Origin: Datnioides undecimradiatus | Taxonomy: Eukaryota; Chordata; Actinopteri; Lobotiformes; Datnioididae | Assembly (NCBI GenBank): GCA_008933995.1 | Contig: WARS01000054.1 | Coordinates: 4,225,642 to 4,289,641, forward strand | DNA length: 64,000 bases | Direction: 5' to 3' | In this document: one piece after another, positions 62,501-64,000 of the stretch | How positions within the stretch are numbered: position 1 is the first letter of the stretch | Layout: every line of letters begins with the position of its first letter | The notes under the pieces: generated by a model | Seen by the model: only the letters and a program-made list of their open reading frames with translations | The model's database searches: none | What the model was told of the DNA's origin: nothing | Made by a program: the position numbers and the translations under genes

Positions 62501-64000
62501 TAGAGCTTAGTTCTAGACTCATAATCCTGCATGTTCTGAGCTGCTGAGGACACATAACATTGTGTATGCCAATATTTGGCACCACCTGTGGCTAACCAAC
62601 CAGACACACACAGTATTATTAAGAGTTTATGTGACATTTTTCTGAATTTTCATACCCTCAATTAAAGCATTAAATTAGAAAACTCTGCTCTGGCAGTTTA
62701 CTTCTCCACCCAGGAAACCTTCGCGGGGGGGCTGAGATGATTAAAAAGCTTTTTTCTTACTTTGATCCCTTTGATGAAAACACTTTCTCCCACCAAGTCT
62801 GCCAGCATTCTCAGCACCATTGCTCCCTACAAGGTGAACACCAAATACATTTGTACTTTAATTTTCATGGTTCTTTTGCCATGGTCACGAAGAATAATGT
62901 GTATTCATTGCTGAAATCATTTGGTTCTTTACCTTACTATAGGAAATTGTATCAAACATCTCAATGATCTCAAAAGGTGTCTGGATGTCTTCCTGTGGAG
63001 GACTGAGGGGATGAGATGAGGCCAAAGCATCTTCCTCAAACGCTGCATGGAGGTCACTCATGACCACTGCATCTTTCTGAGGAGAACAAATCGAGACAAG
63101 ACCATATGTTGCATGACTCAGGCTTCTGAAGATGTGAAGATGATTCGCCCCGCCTATTAGCACCAAGCTTTCTTTTCATTTGTATTTTCAATGTCCAGTG
63201 ATTGCCACAAAATAAAAAGCTTTGTGAAACAAAAGAAAAAAAGTTTTACCAAACAGTCAAGAGCTGATCATATCAGTGAAGAAGTGAAATGAATGGATGT
63301 GGGCCATCATCTTCAAAACATGATCTTCATTAGACAATCCTGTCACCACAGTAAACACTTGGACTGAACTTACCACTTTAAATGTGGGCTCAACATGGTC
63401 AATCGCAAAGTGTGACATGTAGGTGGCAAAGCCCTCATTCAGCCAAATTTCATTCCACCATTTCATTGTCACCAGATTTCCAAACCACTGGTGACGACAA
63501 GAAAGGATGTGGATAATTAAAGGAACAGTGTCTCGTCTAGTAATATTGTCATTCAGTGGTTGTGTTTATTAGGGACATTGTCTCCTCTAACCTGGTGCGC
63601 CAGTTCATGTGCAATGAGAGTGACAATCACTTCCTTGTGCAACAGCGATGACACATTTTGCTCATAGAGCAGGCCGCCCTCTTTGTACGTGATCAGGCCC
63701 CAATTCTCCATCGCTGCAGGACCTAAGTCTGGCAATGCAATTTGATCTGGGGGGAATCACACACACATGGACTTATGATCAACTTATATCCATAGGTTTG
63801 CTTAGCAAGTGCTTAGCCAGCTCTGCTCAGCTCTGTTGGCACAAAATGTTGGCATTGAATTTGAATCCCAAAATGCAGTCCAGAGACACCGACACTTGAT
63901 ATCTGCTTCTATCAACACATCAAACCAATCATGTCTAGACAAAGTCTCACCTAGAGATTTCTGTGGGTACTTTATTTCGAAAAATTCCTCATAGAACCTG
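53549..64000 (-). CDS. anpep: Aminopeptidase N-like M1 zinc metallopeptidase (3' part; 5' end outside window)
   Basis: Exons in transcript order: >64,000-63,951; 63,746-63,592; 63,487-63,374; 63,076-62,933; 62,826-62,761; 62,047-61,982; 61,858-61,707; about 60,118-59,985; 59,459-59,404; 59,238-59,091; 58,858-58,770; 57,720-57,613; 57,091-56,924; 56,727-56,587; 54,346-54,283; 53,689-53,549. About 600 codons are visible of an expected 960 or so. The zinc site [14 protein letters not shown]...[10 protein letters not shown] (HEXXH-18-E) spans two exons, and DTISYSK holds the transition-state Tyr. The C-terminus reads [20 protein letters not shown] is a type II membrane ectoenzyme removing neutral N-terminal residues from peptides. 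Two oddities: the exopeptidase motif reads AAMEN rather than GAMEN, and I find no exon for the segment between 61,707 and 60,118 (W.VPI region), without which the phases do not join. It may be a diverged paralogue. Confidence 0.88.
55080..55900 (+). mobile_element. Decayed L2-like LINE reverse transcriptase
   Basis: Reading the plus strand across frameshifts gives [32 protein letters not shown], then VSMAQFML, the catalytic-type [22 protein letters not shown] and [17 protein letters not shown]. These follow the order of domains in L2/Rex-like reverse transcriptases (palm F/Y-A-D-D-x-Q-L-Y, then W-M...N-L-K/Q-L-N). The copy has many stops and lies in the anpep intron between 54,346 and 56,587, antisense to the gene. 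Confidence 0.7.
57965..58210 (-). repeat. Dispersed MITE-like repeat, copy 3
   Basis: Ends in GGCTCTATATAAATGCAATC and contains GAAGTGTGCTTTGGACTGAA and GATGGCTGTGCTATGGG. This is the reverse orientation of the family at 3,661. It lies in an anpep intron. Confidence 0.55.
58255..58515 (-). mobile_element. LINE ORF2 C-terminal fragment
   Basis: The minus strand reads [20 protein letters not shown], then [32 protein letters not shown] and [13 protein letters not shown]. This is the well-known tail of a teleost non-LTR retrotransposon polyprotein (RW.GH..RMP..R.P...RPR.RW.D). It is 5'-truncated and inserted in an anpep intron on the same strand as the gene. The frame stays open for about 80 residues, suggesting a fairly recent copy. 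Confidence 0.75.
60739..60834 (-). other. Orphan exon-like block in an anpep intron
   Basis: On the minus strand a CTCTGCCAG acceptor is followed by 96 open bases (32 codons, reading [20 protein letters not shown] and onward to NAAM) and an ideal donor ATG|gtgagt. It does not join in frame to the neighbouring anpep exons and does not resemble M1 peptidase sequence. It may be chance or belong to another transcript. Confidence 0.25.
62105..62440 (-). repeat. Dispersed MITE-like repeat, copy 4
   Basis: Contains GAAGTGTCCTTGATCAAGAC, CTCCCAATGGCTGTTCCATG and GTGGTCGGAAGACTAGACAG, ending GTGCTTTATAAGTACC. It is the best-preserved copy of the family at 3,661, 5,785 and 57,965, and lies in an anpep intron. 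Confidence 0.6.

Noticed and set aside
1-64000. CRISPR array, operon, tRNA or rRNA gene
   Set aside because: The tandem repeats are microsatellites without spacers. No tRNA arms or rRNA core sequences were recognised, although small RNA genes cannot be fully excluded by eye.

Overview
This is a window of vertebrate nuclear DNA, most probably from a teleost fish. Genes are split by GT-AG introns. Dinucleotide (CA/TG) microsatellites are abundant, decayed Tc1/mariner and LINE copies are scattered through the non-coding DNA, and several dispersed repeats look like families common in fish. Nothing bacterial, plasmid or phage-like is present. Five protein-coding genes were recognised by reading exons and checking that splice phases join.

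Layout. (1) 1-31,138 has no recognisable exon and is best read as intron 1 of znrf1, whose first coding exon lies at 31,139-31,532 on the minus strand. It holds a mariner remnant, two decayed Tc1 transposases, a solo LTR with a perfect 5-bp target duplication, MITE-like repeats and microsatellites. (2) 31,533-34,698 holds the CpG-rich znrf1 promoter and three weak plus-strand candidate exons of an unidentified gene. (3) 34,699-42,338, minus strand: complete ldhd (mitochondrial D-lactate dehydrogenase), 11 coding exons, 496 aa. (4) 42,339-43,556: a head-to-head promoter region. (5) 43,557-46,888, plus strand: a fam169b-like gene, 8 coding exons. (6) 47,599-51,339, plus strand: complete arpin (Arp2/3 inhibitor), 6 exons, 226 aa with the acidic C-terminal tail. 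(7) 53,549 to beyond 64,000, minus strand: an anpep-like M1 aminopeptidase, C-terminal 16 exons visible, 5' end outside the window.

The genes do not form a pathway. ZNRF1 is an E3 ligase, LDHD oxidises D-lactate, ARPIN restrains actin branching and ANPEP trims peptides at the cell surface. The order joins neighbours that I recall as separate in human (ZNRF1-LDHD on 16q23; FAM169B, ARPIN and ANPEP on 15q26).

The observations most worth checking are: TG repeats packed against the 3' splice sites of four ldhd exons; an aminopeptidase reading AAMEN instead of GAMEN, with one expected exon not found; a 14-bp palindrome carrying AATAAA on both strands between convergent arpin and anpep; and a possible unannotated small gene between znrf1 and ldhd. 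I found no wholly new system.
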